A stretch of DNA of 64,000 nt from Acetobacter orleanensis (GCF_001581005.1 NZ_LHZV01000058.1:21912-85911), one strand, 5' to 3'. Shown: positions 24,976 through 33,474, counted from the first letter of the stretch. Translations and numbers: made by a program. The notes: generated by a model not told the origin, from the letters alone.

Positions 24976-26526
24976 ATGCTCAAAAATTTCCTTACTGTTG
25001 GCGGCTGGACCATGCTCAGCCGTATTCTTGGTCTGGTGCGGGATCAACTCCTGGCCGCCTTTATGGGTGCTGGTCCGCTGCAGGATGCCTATCAGGTGGC
25101 GTTCCGCCTGCCGAATATGTTTCGGCGGCTGTTTGGAGAGGGCGCGTTCAACGCGGCTTTTGTGCCGCTCTTTTCGTCTGTCCTGACCAAAGAGGGCAAG
25201 GATGAAGCCCGCACCTTCGCGCGGCGCGCGTTGGGCGTCATGCTGCTCTGGCTGCTGTTTCTGTGTGTGCTGGGTGAAATTTTCATGCCGCAGGTGTTGC
25301 GGCTGATTGCCCCCGGCTTTTTGCAAACGGGTGAACGGTATGCACTGGGCGTCAGCCTGAGCCGCATCACCTTTCCCTACCTCGTGCTTATCTGTGCCGC
25401 AGCCCTTGTGGCGGGCGTGCTCAACGGGCTGCATCGGTTTGGCATCGCTGCGGCTGCGTATCTGGCGTTCAATGTGGTGGGGATTGCCGCCATTCTTTTT
25501 GCCTCACCGTTTTTGCCAAATGTGGCTTATGCGGCAGCATGGGGCGTGACGGCTTCTGGCGTGGCGCAGCTTGGCCTGCTGTTATGGGCCGCGCATCGTG
25601 CGCAGTTTGGCCTGATGCCGCTCTGGCCTGCGCTGACGCCGCGTATTCGTCTACTGGTGCGTCGCATGGTGCCGGGGCTGGTGGGAAGTGGCGTAGGGCA
25701 GATCAACCTCACGGTTGATACGATTATCGGCACGCTCCTGCCCCCCGGCAGCGTCTCGCTGATGTATTTTGCAGACCGGATCAATCAGTTGCCTTTGGGG
25801 GTGCTAGGTGCTGCGGCGGGTACAACCCTGCTGCCTGTGTTGACGCGCTATCTCGCGGCCGGGGAGCATGATGCAGCACATGCCGCCCAGAACCGCGCCA
25901 TGAGCTACGTCCTGCTGCTCACGCTTCCTGCTGTAGCTGGATTACTGGCGCTGGCCGGCCCGATTATGATCGTGCTGTTTGGCCACGGCTCTTTTACGGA
26001 GCATGATGCACTGCTCTCCGCGCAGGCTCTGAGAGCCTATGCGATTGGTCTCCCGGCTTTTGTGCTGGTGAAGGTTTTTTCCCCAGCCTTTTTTGCGCGC
26101 GGCGATACCCGCACTCCGGTTTATATCGGTATTGGCGTTCTGGTGCTGAATTTTCTCCTGAACCTGCTGTTTATGAAGCCTCTGGCCCATATGGGGCCGC
26201 CGCTGGCCAGTAGTCTTGCGGCCTGCGCCAATGTGGCCTGTCTGGCAATTCTGCTCATGCGGCGTGATGCTTTGCAGGTCTCCGGGCGTGAGCAGTTCAG
26301 AATGGTTAAAACAGCCTGTGCCGCGATTTTGATGGGAGTAGTCCTGTTGGGCGTGCAGGCGCTGCTAGCGTTCCCGTCTGGTCTGAGCCTGCGGATTCTG
26401 TGGCTTGGGAGCATGGTTGGGCTTGGCGCGGTTCTCTATGCGGTGCTGCTGCATGTGTTTGGCATCATGAACGGCGCGGATCTGCTGGCGCGTGTGCAGC
26501 AGCGGTTGCGTAAACGACGGGCCTGA
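24976..26526 (+). CDS. murJ: Lipid II flippase MurJ
   Basis: 516 residues with about 14 membrane helices; moves lipid II across the inner membrane for peptidoglycan synthesis. The start 'MLKNFLTVGGWTMLSRILGLVRDQLLAAFMGAGPLQDAYQVAFRLPNMFRRLFGEGAFNAAFVPLFS' carries the conserved SRILGLVRD, R-L-P-N and FGEGAFNAAFVP segments. Later 'TIIGTLLPPGSVSLMYFADRINQLPLGVLGAAAGTTLLPVLTRYLA' and 'VKVFSPAFFARGDTRTPVYIGI' also match. It is divergent from the permease and followed by the UdgX fusion gene 95 bases later. Confidence 0.96.
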   Translation: MLKNFLTVGGWTMLSRILGLVRDQLLAAFMGAGPLQDAYQVAFRLPNMFRRLFGEGAFNAAFVPLFSSVLTKEGKDEARTFARRALGVMLLWLLFLCVLGEIFMPQVLRLIAPGFLQTGERYALGVSLSRITFPYLVLICAAALVAGVLNGLHRFGIAAAAYLAFNVVGIAAILFASPFLPNVAYAAAWGVTASGVAQLGLLLWAAHRAQFGLMPLWPALTPRIRLLVRRMVPGLVGSGVGQINLTVDTIIGTLLPPGSVSLMYFADRINQLPLGVLGAAAGTTLLPVLTRYLAAGEHDAAHAAQNRAMSYVLLLTLPAVAGLLALAGPIMIVLFGHGSFTEHDALLSAQALRAYAIGLPAFVLVKVFSPAFFARGDTRTPVYIGIGVLVLNFLLNLLFMKPLAHMGPPLASSLAACANVACLAILLMRRDALQVSGREQFRMVKTACAAILMGVVLLGVQALLAFPSGLSLRILWLGSMVGLGAVLYAVLLHVFGIMNGADLLARVQQRLRKRRA

Positions 26527-26621
26527 CGCGTTAAGACCATTAAGGTCTGGTGGTCCGGCTTGCGTGTTCGCGGTGTCGCTGAAGAGACGACCGGATGGGG
26601 TGCGTCCGGAAAGGGAAAATC

Positions 26622-27890
26622 GTGACGGAAATTCTTCTGGCTCATCAGGTTGACTTCAAAACATGGCGGAACGCGGCGCGTGAGCATGCTTTGGCGGGTA
26701 CACTCCCGGATGCTCTGACATGGCGCGTCGCGCAGTCGGCTGAGGACGTGCAGAAGGCTCTTCAGGCTATTCCGACCGAGCAGACGTCTCCTGACCATAC
26801 GCTGCATCTGCCACGCAGACTTGTGGAATGGATTTTACTAGCCTTTCAGGCGCCCCAGCCTGAGCGGTTTAGCGCGCTATATCGCCTACTCTTTCGCGTG
26901 GTACACGAGCATCTGGATCTGACGACAACAGATGATGACCCGGACGTTCGGAGGGTTGTTGCTCTTGTGGAGGCCGTGAAAGCGGAAACCGAACGCTTCC
27001 GGTTTGAGTTTGCGCGGCATTTTGCGGACACAGAGCAAAATATCTGGATCGCGACGCCCTCAGCCTACGTGGTGGAAGGCAATGCCGCCTACTGCATGGC
27101 GCGTTATGCACGGGCTTGGGAAGTCCGCACCGCGTATCGCAGCATGAAGTGGGACGGTAAGACGCTGTGGTTTGGTCGGGGAAAAGCAGAAAGCGGCAGC
27201 GGTTCGCCGGTGGACTGGCAGCAGGCTGGGCAGGGTATGTGGCAGGATTGGCCTCGTACAGTTCTGGTGCCGGAGTCTGAGGACATTGCAGACACGACAT
27301 CGCTGACGGCTTTGGGGGCGGAGGCGATGGATTGCCGCGCCTGCGCGCTCTGGCGTCCGGCGTCTCGCACAGTTTTTGGCGAAGGAACAGCCGAAGCCCG
27401 TGTCATGCTGGTGGGTGAACAGCCGGGGGATCAGGAAGATCTCGCCGGGCGACCGTTTGTCGGCCCTGCTGGTCAGGTGCTGGATCGGGCGCTGGAAGCA
27501 GCCGGGTTGAGTCGGAGCAGTGTTTACGTAACAAATGCCGTCAAACATTTCCGCTTTACTTGGCGGAATGGTCGCAGACTGCATCAGAAGCCCGAACAGG
27601 AGTCCATGCAGGCGTGCCAGATGTGGCTGGATGCTGAACGACGGCTGATTAAACCGGCTTTGATTGTCATGATGGGTGTTACGGCGGCGCAAAGTTTGCT
27701 GCATCGACCCGTGACGATTTCTCGTGAACGGTCTCGGATTTTCCCATTAGTGGACGGAAGTCAGGGACTGGTGACGGTTCACCCGTCCTACCTGCTGCGT
27801 CTGCCCAGCGAGGCAGATAAGGAGCGGGAATATGCACGTTTTGTAGAAGATTTGCGGCAGGCCAAACTCTTTATGGACAGTCAGCCCTGA
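26622..27890 (+). CDS. DUF4130 + UdgX-type uracil-DNA glycosylase fusion
   Basis: About 422 residues in two parts. The N-terminal DUF4130-like region (to about 195) includes 'VDFKTWRNAAREHALAG', 'PERFSALYRLLFRVVHEHLDLTT..DPDVRRVVALVEAVKAE' and ends 'YRSMKWDGKTLWFGRG'. The C-terminal domain (from about 215) has the 4Fe-4S UDG fold: CRAC, 'MLVGEQPGDQEDLAGRPFVGPAGQVLDRALEAAGLSRSSVYVTNAVKHF', 'GRRLHQKP' and 'VTVHPSYLLRL'. GEQPGDQED and the R-loop with His at codon 27582-27584 (about residue 321) mark UdgX, which can bind uracil covalently. I favour the GTG at 26622 with AAGGGAAA upstream; ATG 26595 is the alternative. Confidence 0.85.
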   Translation: MTEILLAHQVDFKTWRNAAREHALAGTLPDALTWRVAQSAEDVQKALQAIPTEQTSPDHTLHLPRRLVEWILLAFQAPQPERFSALYRLLFRVVHEHLDLTTTDDDPDVRRVVALVEAVKAETERFRFEFARHFADTEQNIWIATPSAYVVEGNAAYCMARYARAWEVRTAYRSMKWDGKTLWFGRGKAESGSGSPVDWQQAGQGMWQDWPRTVLVPESEDIADTTSLTALGAEAMDCRACALWRPASRTVFGEGTAEARVMLVGEQPGDQEDLAGRPFVGPAGQVLDRALEAAGLSRSSVYVTNAVKHFRFTWRNGRRLHQKPEQESMQACQMWLDAERRLIKPALIVMMGVTAAQSLLHRPVTISRERSRIFPLVDGSQGLVTVHPSYLLRLPSEADKEREYARFVEDLRQAKLFMDSQP

Positions 27891-27956
27891 CGGGTATTCG
27901 GGAGAGGGGTACGCGGCAGCGCGAGCAAAAAGCTCATGGCAAGCCCAACCGGACTG

Positions 27957-28247
27957 TCAGGCCTTGCGTGCTTTATTGATCCGCGCGTGTAGGTCTTTCC
28001 CGGTTTTAAAAAATGGAATGTATTTTTTAGAGACCTGAACCTGCTCGCCGGTTTTTGGGTTGCGTCCAATGCGCGGATCTCTTTCCTTGATGGAAAAAGT
28101 GCCAAAGCCACGTAATTCCACACGATTATTGTCTGCCAGACTGCTGGAAACAGACTCGAAGACAGTATTGACGATCAGATTGATGTCTTTGAGTTGAAGA
28201 TGCGGATGTTTCTGCATAAGCGCGGCAATGAGCTCAGACTTAGTCAT
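27957..28247 (-). CDS. ihfB: Integration host factor subunit beta
   Basis: 96-residue HU/IHF fold protein beginning '[91 protein letters not shown]'. The MTKSELI and [26 protein letters not shown] patterns with F-K-x-G-K-x-L are typical of IHF beta. GGAAGG lies 7 bases before the ATG at 28247; the frame is open further upstream but without homology. The partner ihfA lies about 5.3 kb away on the plus strand. Confidence 0.95.
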   Translation of the reverse strand: MTKSELIAALMQKHPHLQLKDINLIVNTVFESVSSSLADNNRVELRGFGTFSIKERDPRIGRNPKTGEQVQVSKKYIPFFKTGKDLHARINKARKA

Positions 28248-28325
28248 GGTCCACCTTCCAAATTCCGGGTTGGCCGCTTGCTGGACGAAGAGCGCCGACG
28301 GATATGCGTGACAAAAAGGGACGCC

Positions 28326-28371
28326 AAAATAAAAAAAGTGCGTACCTGCCACAGTGGGCTGATACGCACTT
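28326..28371 (-). terminator. Terminator between mucR and ihfB (minus strand)
   Basis: On the minus strand AAGTGCGTA pairs with TACGCACTT, with an inner CCAC/GTGG stem, and is followed by a long T-run (plus-strand A-run from 28330). It ends transcription from mucR before ihfB. Confidence 0.85.
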
Positions 28372-28412
28372 CAAAATTCACTAAGCCGATATGATCCGTC
28401 AATACATAAATG

Positions 28413-28447
28413 ATCTGACAGTACGAACCAGAGGAATACTGTCAGAT
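28413..28447. other. 11-bp inverted repeat just after mucR
   Basis: ATCTGACAGTA and its complement TACTGTCAGAT flank a 13-base spacer, immediately downstream of the mucR stop. It has no T-tail on the minus strand. Together with the terminator at 28326-28371 it makes two stacked hairpins in the mucR 3' region, possibly a transcript-stabilising structure. Confidence 0.5.
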
Positions 28448-28455
28448 TTTAAAAA

Positions 28456-28917
28456 TCAGGCTGTTGCTTTTTTGCTGCGGCGGCCACGTGCACCGGACTC
28501 TTCACCGTCCGGGGTTGCATGGATTTTGCGGCCCAGACCGATTTCACGCGCCAGCGTGGAGCGGCGTTCTGCATAGTTCGGCGCAACCATGGGGTAATCA
28601 GCCGGCAGGCCCCAGCGCTCACGATACTGTTCCGGCGTAATGCCATAGGCGCTCTGTAGGTGGCGCTTGAGCATTTTCAGCTTTTTGCCGTCTTCCAGGC
28701 AGACAATATAGTCAGGGAACACGGAACGCTTGACCGGCACGGCGGGCTGAAGCTTTTCCGGTTCGTTCTGCGGCTGATCAGCTGTTTTCAGAGCCTGATA
28801 AATATCACGGATGAGCGTGGGGATCAGGGCAGGATCAGTCTGGTTGTTGGACACATGAGCCGAAACAATTTCTGTGGCGAGCTCAAGGATGTTGGGATAG
28901 CTCTGGTTCTCTGACAT
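28456..28917 (-). CDS. mucR: MucR/Ros-family zinc-finger transcriptional regulator
   Basis: 153 residues. The core 'VFPDYIVCLEDGKKLKMLKRHLQSAYGITPEQYRERWGLPADYPMVAPNYAERRSTLAREIGLGRK' is the Ros/MucR domain with its zinc-finger-like fold. MucR proteins bind AT-rich DNA in an H-NS-like way and control exopolysaccharide, surface and virulence genes. The N-terminal 'ILELATEIVSAHVSNNQTDPALIPTLIRDIYQAL' matches the oligomerisation helices. The ATG at 28917 has GGAA 6 bases upstream. It is divergent from manC across an AT-rich 398-base gap, which may be its own target. Confidence 0.92.
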   Translation of the reverse strand: MSENQSYPNILELATEIVSAHVSNNQTDPALIPTLIRDIYQALKTADQPQNEPEKLQPAVPVKRSVFPDYIVCLEDGKKLKMLKRHLQSAYGITPEQYRERWGLPADYPMVAPNYAERRSTLAREIGLGRKIHATPDGEESGARGRRSKKATA

Positions 28918-29315
28918 CGACAATTCCGTTTATTTGTGAAGATGAATAAGCCACCCATACTATTCCAGTTCTTGTTTGGGAATAGAGAATATAACAATGT
29001 GATTGAATAAAATCGAATTTCTCATGAAAAAAGACATATCAGGAGAATGAAAGAGGCAATGTATGCAAGTAAAATAAATATTTGGTAATCTGTTTTAGGA
29101 ATGATTTGTCTCGTTCTCTTCGTCTTCAGGTTAAGGGAATGTATTGGAGAGAGTTGGTTTTTGAGACAAAGGTATATGGAAATGTTAGAGGTGGATGTAC
29201 GGTCTGGCAGACCAGCCGAAGCCATTGGCAGTCTACCAGCACGCCTCTTAACAGATAGGTATGGCTGGAATAATTCTTTAATATTTGTAAGATATCAGAA
29301 TAAGGACTGTTGGAA
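28918..29315. promoter_or_regulatory. AT-rich divergent intergenic region, mucR / manC
   Basis: This 398-base gap is clearly richer in A and T than its surroundings (for example the stretch around 28990-29095). It holds the promoters of both divergent genes. Two weak open frames (minus 29022-29225, plus 29101-29319) have no homology or good ribosome sites and I do not call them. The block 29198-29246 contains short repeated GGCAG(A/T)C..ACCAG-like elements. MucR proteins bind such AT-rich DNA, so autoregulation and control of manC are plausible. Confidence 0.45.
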
Positions 29316-30755
29316 ATGACTTCATGCCACACTGCCGGTAAGATGATCGTGCCTGTTGTGCTGTCAGGCGGCACGGGCAGTCGGTTGTGGCCCATGTCAC
29401 GTGCCAGCTTTCCCAAACAGTTGTGGTCTCTTGTCAGTGCGCGGAGCATGCTTCAGGAAACCGTCCTGCGAGGGCAGGTGGCCGGGTTTGCTCCACCTGT
29501 TATTGTTTGCAATGAAGAACACCGTTTTTTAATTGCGGAACAACTGCGTGAAGTCTCGGTCACAGGGGCCAGTATCATGCTGGAGCCAGTTGGTCGGAAC
29601 TCTGCACCGGCCATTACCGCGGCGGCCCTTCTTGTCGCGCAGACGCATCCCGAGGCTGTACTGTGGATGATGGCCGCAGATGCCGATATCAAGAAATCCG
29701 ACGCTCTTGGCGAGGCTATGGCGAAAGCTGTGCAGGCGGCGGAGCAGGGGCGTATCGTGACCTTCGGGATGGCCCCCACCCGTCCGGAAACGGGTTATGG
29801 CTATATTGAAAAAGGTGATCTGCTCCCCGGTGTGGACGGAGTTTTTACCATCCGCTCTTTCCGTGAAAAACCAGTACAGGCTGTTGCGGAAGAATTTGTA
29901 AAAGACGGCAATTATTTCTGGAATTCTGGCATGTTTGTTTTTCGGGCGGATGTGCTGCTTGCCGAAATGCAGCATTACGCGCCGGAGGTTTTGCAAAACG
30001 TGCAGGAGGCTTTTGCAAAGCGAAAGACAGACCTTGATTTTATCCGGCTGGATAAAGATGCTTTTGCGCAGGCCCCCGATATTTCTATCGATTATGCCAT
30101 TGCGGAGCCTACGCAGGTTTCAGCGGTTATCCCGGCCGATCTCGGCTGGTCGGACGTAGGAAGCTGGGACGCGCTGTGGGACATCAGCCCTAAGACGGCA
30201 GAAGGCAACGTGCTGTTGGGCGATGTTCTGGTGGAAGACGCACACGGCTGTTACGTGCGCTCCGAAGGCCCGTTGACGGCGGTATCGGGTGTGGATGACG
30301 TGGTGGTTGTCGTCACAAGTGATGCTGTGCTGGTAACCCGTAAAGATCGTGCGCAGGATGTAAAAAAAGTGGTGGACCGTCTTAAAAAAGATGGTCGGAC
30401 AGAGGCCTCAGCGCACCAGAAGAATTATCGCCCGTGGGGATTTTATGAGGGGCTGATCCGCAATGAGCGGTTTCAGGTGAAACGCATTGTGGTCAATCCG
30501 GGCGGGAAACTGTCTCTCCAGAAGCATTTTCATCGGGCTGAGCATTGGGTGGTTGTGGAAGGCGTTGCTCTGGTAACGCGTGGGGAAGACCTGATGCTGG
30601 TGCGAGAAAATGAGAGTGTTTATCTGCCGCAGGGCTGTGTGCACCGTCTGGAAAATCCGGGAAAAATCCCTTTGACGCTGATTGAGGTTCAGTCGGGTGC
30701 TTATTTGGGGGAAGACGATATTATAAGGCTGGAAGACAGTTATAATAGAAATTGA
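29316..30755 (+). CDS. manC: Mannose-1-phosphate guanylyltransferase / mannose-6-phosphate isomerase
   Basis: 479-residue bifunctional enzyme for GDP-mannose, precursor of exopolysaccharide and LPS. The nucleotidyltransferase part begins 'MIVPVVLSGGTGSRLWPMSRASFPKQLWSL' and continues 'MLEPVGRNSAPAITAAALLV', 'TRPETGYGYIEKG', 'FREKPV', 'YFWNSGMFVFRADVLL' and 'PADLGWSDVGSWDALW'. The C-terminal cupin isomerase has 'NYRPWGFYEGLIRNERFQVKRIVVNPGGKLSLQKHFHRAEHWVVVEGVALVTR', with metal-type His residues. The ATG at 29316 has AAGGA 9 bases upstream; a TTG at 29310 is open too. Followed by a terminator. Confidence 0.95.
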   Translation: MTSCHTAGKMIVPVVLSGGTGSRLWPMSRASFPKQLWSLVSARSMLQETVLRGQVAGFAPPVIVCNEEHRFLIAEQLREVSVTGASIMLEPVGRNSAPAITAAALLVAQTHPEAVLWMMAADADIKKSDALGEAMAKAVQAAEQGRIVTFGMAPTRPETGYGYIEKGDLLPGVDGVFTIRSFREKPVQAVAEEFVKDGNYFWNSGMFVFRADVLLAEMQHYAPEVLQNVQEAFAKRKTDLDFIRLDKDAFAQAPDISIDYAIAEPTQVSAVIPADLGWSDVGSWDALWDISPKTAEGNVLLGDVLVEDAHGCYVRSEGPLTAVSGVDDVVVVVTSDAVLVTRKDRAQDVKKVVDRLKKDGRTEASAHQKNYRPWGFYEGLIRNERFQVKRIVVNPGGKLSLQKHFHRAEHWVVVEGVALVTRGEDLMLVRENESVYLPQGCVHRLENPGKIPLTLIEVQSGAYLGEDDIIRLEDSYNRN

Positions 30756-30780
30756 TAAATAAATAAGAATAAAACCATAA

Positions 30781-30808
30781 AAAAAGCTCCCACAAAGGGG
30801 AGCTTTTT
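30781..30808. terminator. Bidirectional terminator between manC and the LysR gene
   Basis: AAAAAGCTCCC and GGGGAGCTTTTT form a stem around a short ACAAA loop, with A- and T-runs on either side. It can end both manC (plus) and the LysR gene (minus). Confidence 0.92.
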
Positions 30809-30870
30809 CATGGAAACAGGCCGACTCGTTTTAAGCGAGGGACCTATAACCGAGTCTGAAACGCCTGATG

Positions 30871-31752
30871 TTAGCGAATGCCGAGCTCGCTCATCAGGAA
30901 ATCCCGGAAAACGGCAACGCGCTTGGAGCTGCGCAACTCTTCCGGATAGACAAAATAGGCGTCTACGGTCGGGGTGGTAATTTCCGGCAGGATCTGCACA
31001 AGATCAGGAAATTCAGTCGCGGCATAGGTCGGGATGGATCCGATACCGAGCCCTGCGCCAATGGCACAGGCCATGGCGGCCATGCTGTTCACTTCCAGAC
31101 GTGCGTTCTGCTTTATCGGGTTGCTGCGGATATGTTCAGCCAGCCAGTTAATATGGGCGACCGGCGGGTGATGCTCCCCGAATAAAACGAGCTGATGCTT
31201 TGAGATTTCCTCAATGCTTTTCGGCATGCCGTATTTTTCGATATAGAGCGGTGCGGCAAAAATCGGCAGATGGAAATCTGCCAGATGCCGCTGGATGAGG
31301 TCTGGCTGGCGCGGCGCATGCATACGCACGGCAACGTCTGCTTCTCTCATACCGAGGTCAAGGTCACTGTCTTCCATAATAAGACAGATATCGATGTCGG
31401 GGTTGGCCGCCATAAACTTGTGCAACCGCGGCATAAGCCAGCAATTGCCAAAGCCTGTGGTTGTTGTAACCCGCAGACGCCCTGCGGCTTTTTCCTTACT
31501 CTCGGTTAAAAGCGTCTGGGTCATTTCAAGTTTTGAAAAGACCTCGCGCACCGTTTTGTGCAACGTCTCGCCCTGTTCGGTGAGGATCAGTCCTCGGGCG
31601 TGGCGATGAAAAAGCGGAACCTGAAGGACGTCCTCCAGCGCGGAAATCTGCCGTGAAACAGCAGATTGGCTTAGATTAAGCACATCTCCCGCGTGGGTAA
31701 AGGAACCGGCTTCCGCCACAGCATGGAATACCCGGAGTTTGTCCCAGTCCAC
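30871..31752 (-). CDS. LysR-family transcriptional regulator
   Basis: 293 residues. N-terminal helix-turn-helix 'DWDKLRVFHAVAEAGSFTHAGDVLNLSQSAVSRQISALEDVLQVPLFHRHARGLILTEQGE', then a linker helix and a periplasmic-binding-like effector domain ('GRLRVTTTTGFGNCWLMPRLHKFMAANPDIDICLIMEDSDLDLGMREADVAVRM'). The start is the GTG at 31752 because AGGAGG lies 5 bases upstream. The regulated genes are not obvious; the nearest neighbour is trxB on the same strand, upstream. Ended by the bidirectional terminator at 30781. Confidence 0.92.
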   Translation of the reverse strand: MDWDKLRVFHAVAEAGSFTHAGDVLNLSQSAVSRQISALEDVLQVPLFHRHARGLILTEQGETLHKTVREVFSKLEMTQTLLTESKEKAAGRLRVTTTTGFGNCWLMPRLHKFMAANPDIDICLIMEDSDLDLGMREADVAVRMHAPRQPDLIQRHLADFHLPIFAAPLYIEKYGMPKSIEEISKHQLVLFGEHHPPVAHINWLAEHIRSNPIKQNARLEVNSMAAMACAIGAGLGIGSIPTYAATEFPDLVQILPEITTPTVDAYFVYPEELRSSKRVAVFRDFLMSELGIR

Positions 31753-31812
31753 GCACGCCTCCTGCAAATTGAATGAAGTTATCTAGAGCATAATTATCAT
31801 GCTTCGGATTTC

Positions 31813-31827
31813 ATTACGTGCAGTAAT
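31813..31827. promoter_or_regulatory. Candidate LysR-type operator (ATTAC-N5-GTAAT)
   Basis: A 15-base dyad ATTAC/GTAAT with a 5-base centre fits the T-N11-A pattern of LysR boxes. It lies about 60-75 bases upstream of the LysR GTG, where autoregulation by such proteins is usual. Short motif, so moderate evidence. Confidence 0.4.
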
Positions 31828-31854
31828 TGGCGGGACTGGTCAAGGGATGAGCTG

Positions 31855-32808
31855 TTATTCGGCGCTCAGTTCGGCCAGATATCGTTCCGCATCCAGAGCG
31901 GCCATGCAGCCGGTGCCAGCAGCGGTTACGGCCTGACGGTAAATTTTGTCCTGCACATCGCCCGCAGCGAAAACACCGGGAACGGAGGTGCGGGTGGTGC
32001 CGGGCGTGGTCTCAATATAACCTTCCGCATCCAGCGCGACCTGCCCGTTGAAAAGGCCTGTCGTGGGGCTGTGCCCGATAGCGATAAAAATGCCGTCAGC
32101 CGGAATGTCCTGCATGACACCGTCCTGCGTATTGCGCACACGAATGGCGCTGACAGTCGGCGGCGTGCCGGTGGCCAGAATATCCTCCACCGTCGTATTC
32201 CACAAAATGGAGGTCTTCGGGTTTTTGAAAAAACGGTCCTGCAAGATTTTCTCGGCCCGCAGGGTGTCTCGGCGGTGGATAAGAGTCACATGCGCTGCGT
32301 GGTGGGTGAGGTACAAAGCCTCTTCCACAGCCGTATTGCCGCCGCCCACCACAACCACGTTCTTGCCGCGATAAAAGAAACCATCACACGTGGCACAGGC
32401 GGAAACGCCAGCACCCTGCAAGGTTTTCTCCGCAGGCAGGCCGAGCCATTTGGCCTGAGCGCCAGTGGCGATAATCACGGATTTTGCAAGATACTCTGTG
32501 CCGGAATCGCCTGTCAGACGAAACGGGGAGCCGGATTTGAAATCCACGGTGGTGATGATGTCATACTCAATCCGCGTGCCAACATTTCTGGCTTGGGCTT
32601 CCATCTGTTCCATCAGCCACGGGCCTTGCACAGCGTCTGCAAAGCCGGGGTAGTTTTCCACGTCAGTGGTGATGGTCAACTGGCCACCCGGCTGAAGCCC
32701 TGCCACCAGAACGGGCGCAAGGTTTGCGCGCGCGGCGTAAATGGCAGCGGTATAGCCAGCCGGGCCTGCGCCAATAACAAGCAGATCGGTGAGGATGGTT
32801 TCTGTCAT
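31855..32808 (-). CDS. trxB: Thioredoxin-disulfide reductase
   Basis: 317-residue FAD/NADPH flavoenzyme that reduces thioredoxin. Seen: FAD-binding 'DLLVIGAGPAGYTAAIYAARANL', 'QPGGQLTITTDVENYPGF', the redox centre Cys138-Ala-Thr-Cys141 in GVSACATCDGFFY, NADPH-binding 'NVVVVGGGNTAVEEALYLTHHAAHVTLIHRRDTLRAEKI', and 'FAAGDVQDKIYRQAVTAAGTGCMAALDAERYL'. I use the ATG at 32808 where homologues begin (MTETILTDL); the frame stays open to 32946 by chance. Divergent from the Lrp gene, with the 180 bases between holding both promoters. Confidence 0.97.
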   Translation of the reverse strand: MTETILTDLLVIGAGPAGYTAAIYAARANLAPVLVAGLQPGGQLTITTDVENYPGFADAVQGPWLMEQMEAQARNVGTRIEYDIITTVDFKSGSPFRLTGDSGTEYLAKSVIIATGAQAKWLGLPAEKTLQGAGVSACATCDGFFYRGKNVVVVGGGNTAVEEALYLTHHAAHVTLIHRRDTLRAEKILQDRFFKNPKTSILWNTTVEDILATGTPPTVSAIRVRNTQDGVMQDIPADGIFIAIGHSPTTGLFNGQVALDAEGYIETTPGTTRTSVPGVFAAGDVQDKIYRQAVTAAGTGCMAALDAERYLAELSAE

Positions 32809-32988
32809 GGGGCAGACCTTTGCGTGCTGGAAGTCAGGATGCGCTAGACGCACTTTGCATATGTTGCGATATGGCGGGTGTATGCGGCGAGAGCAAGAGC
32901 GGAAGCCGTTTGCGGCGCGTGCGCGTGCGTGGCATATACGCCCCATACTCTTTGGAAAAAGGCTACGGCGAGAAATGGATCAGGCAAG

Positions 32989-33474
32989 GTGACGGAACTA
33001 GACGCTGTTGACCTTCGTATTGTGGCGGAACTTCAGGAAGACGGGCGCATGACCAACGTCGAGCTGGCCCGCCGCGTTGGAATTTCTGCCCCACCCTGCC
33101 TGCGGCGTGTGCGGCGGCTGGAAGAGCTGGGTGTGATCCATGGCTATCATGCGGAGCCGGACGCGAGTGCCTTGGGCTGGCCCATCACTTTTTTTGCGTT
33201 GATTGGCCTTGATAGCCAGAAGGAAGCTGTCCTGTCCGCCTTTGAGGCAGAGATGGCCCGCTGGCCGGAAGTCCGCGAGTGCCACATGATTCGGGGCGGT
33301 GGTGATTTTCTGGCGCGCCTGATTGCGCGTGATGCCGCGCATGAAAACGCGCTGACCCGTCGGCTGACTGAAGGCCCGCACGTGATTCGCGTGCAGACCC
33401 TGCAAACCATCCGCACCAGTCTGGATCGCACGGGTGTTCCGATTTTTCCGGGTAGCGAGGGCGGCATAGCGTGA
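32989..33474 (+). CDS. Lrp/AsnC-family transcriptional regulator
   Basis: 161 residues. The N-terminal helix-turn-helix is 'ELDAVDLRIVAELQEDGRMTNVELARRVGISAPPCLRRVRRLEELGVIHGYHAEPDASALGWPITFFALIGL', followed by the RAM sensing domain 'EAEMARWPEVRECHMIRGGGDFLARLIARDAAHENALTRRLTEGPHVIRVQTLQTIRTS'. The GTG at 32989 begins at the usual position; the open frame extends further upstream without homology. The stop overlaps the GTG of the downstream glycosyltransferase, so it is part of a three-gene coupled set. The effector is likely an amino acid. Confidence 0.9.
   Translation: MTELDAVDLRIVAELQEDGRMTNVELARRVGISAPPCLRRVRRLEELGVIHGYHAEPDASALGWPITFFALIGLDSQKEAVLSAFEAEMARWPEVRECHMIRGGGDFLARLIARDAAHENALTRRLTEGPHVIRVQTLQTIRTSLDRTGVPIFPGSEGGIA

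Noticed and set aside
29022..29225. Minus-strand 67-residue open frame in the mucR-manC gap
   Set aside because: No ribosome site or homology; the region is AT-rich, where chance hydrophobic frames are common. Recorded only as a low-GC observation.
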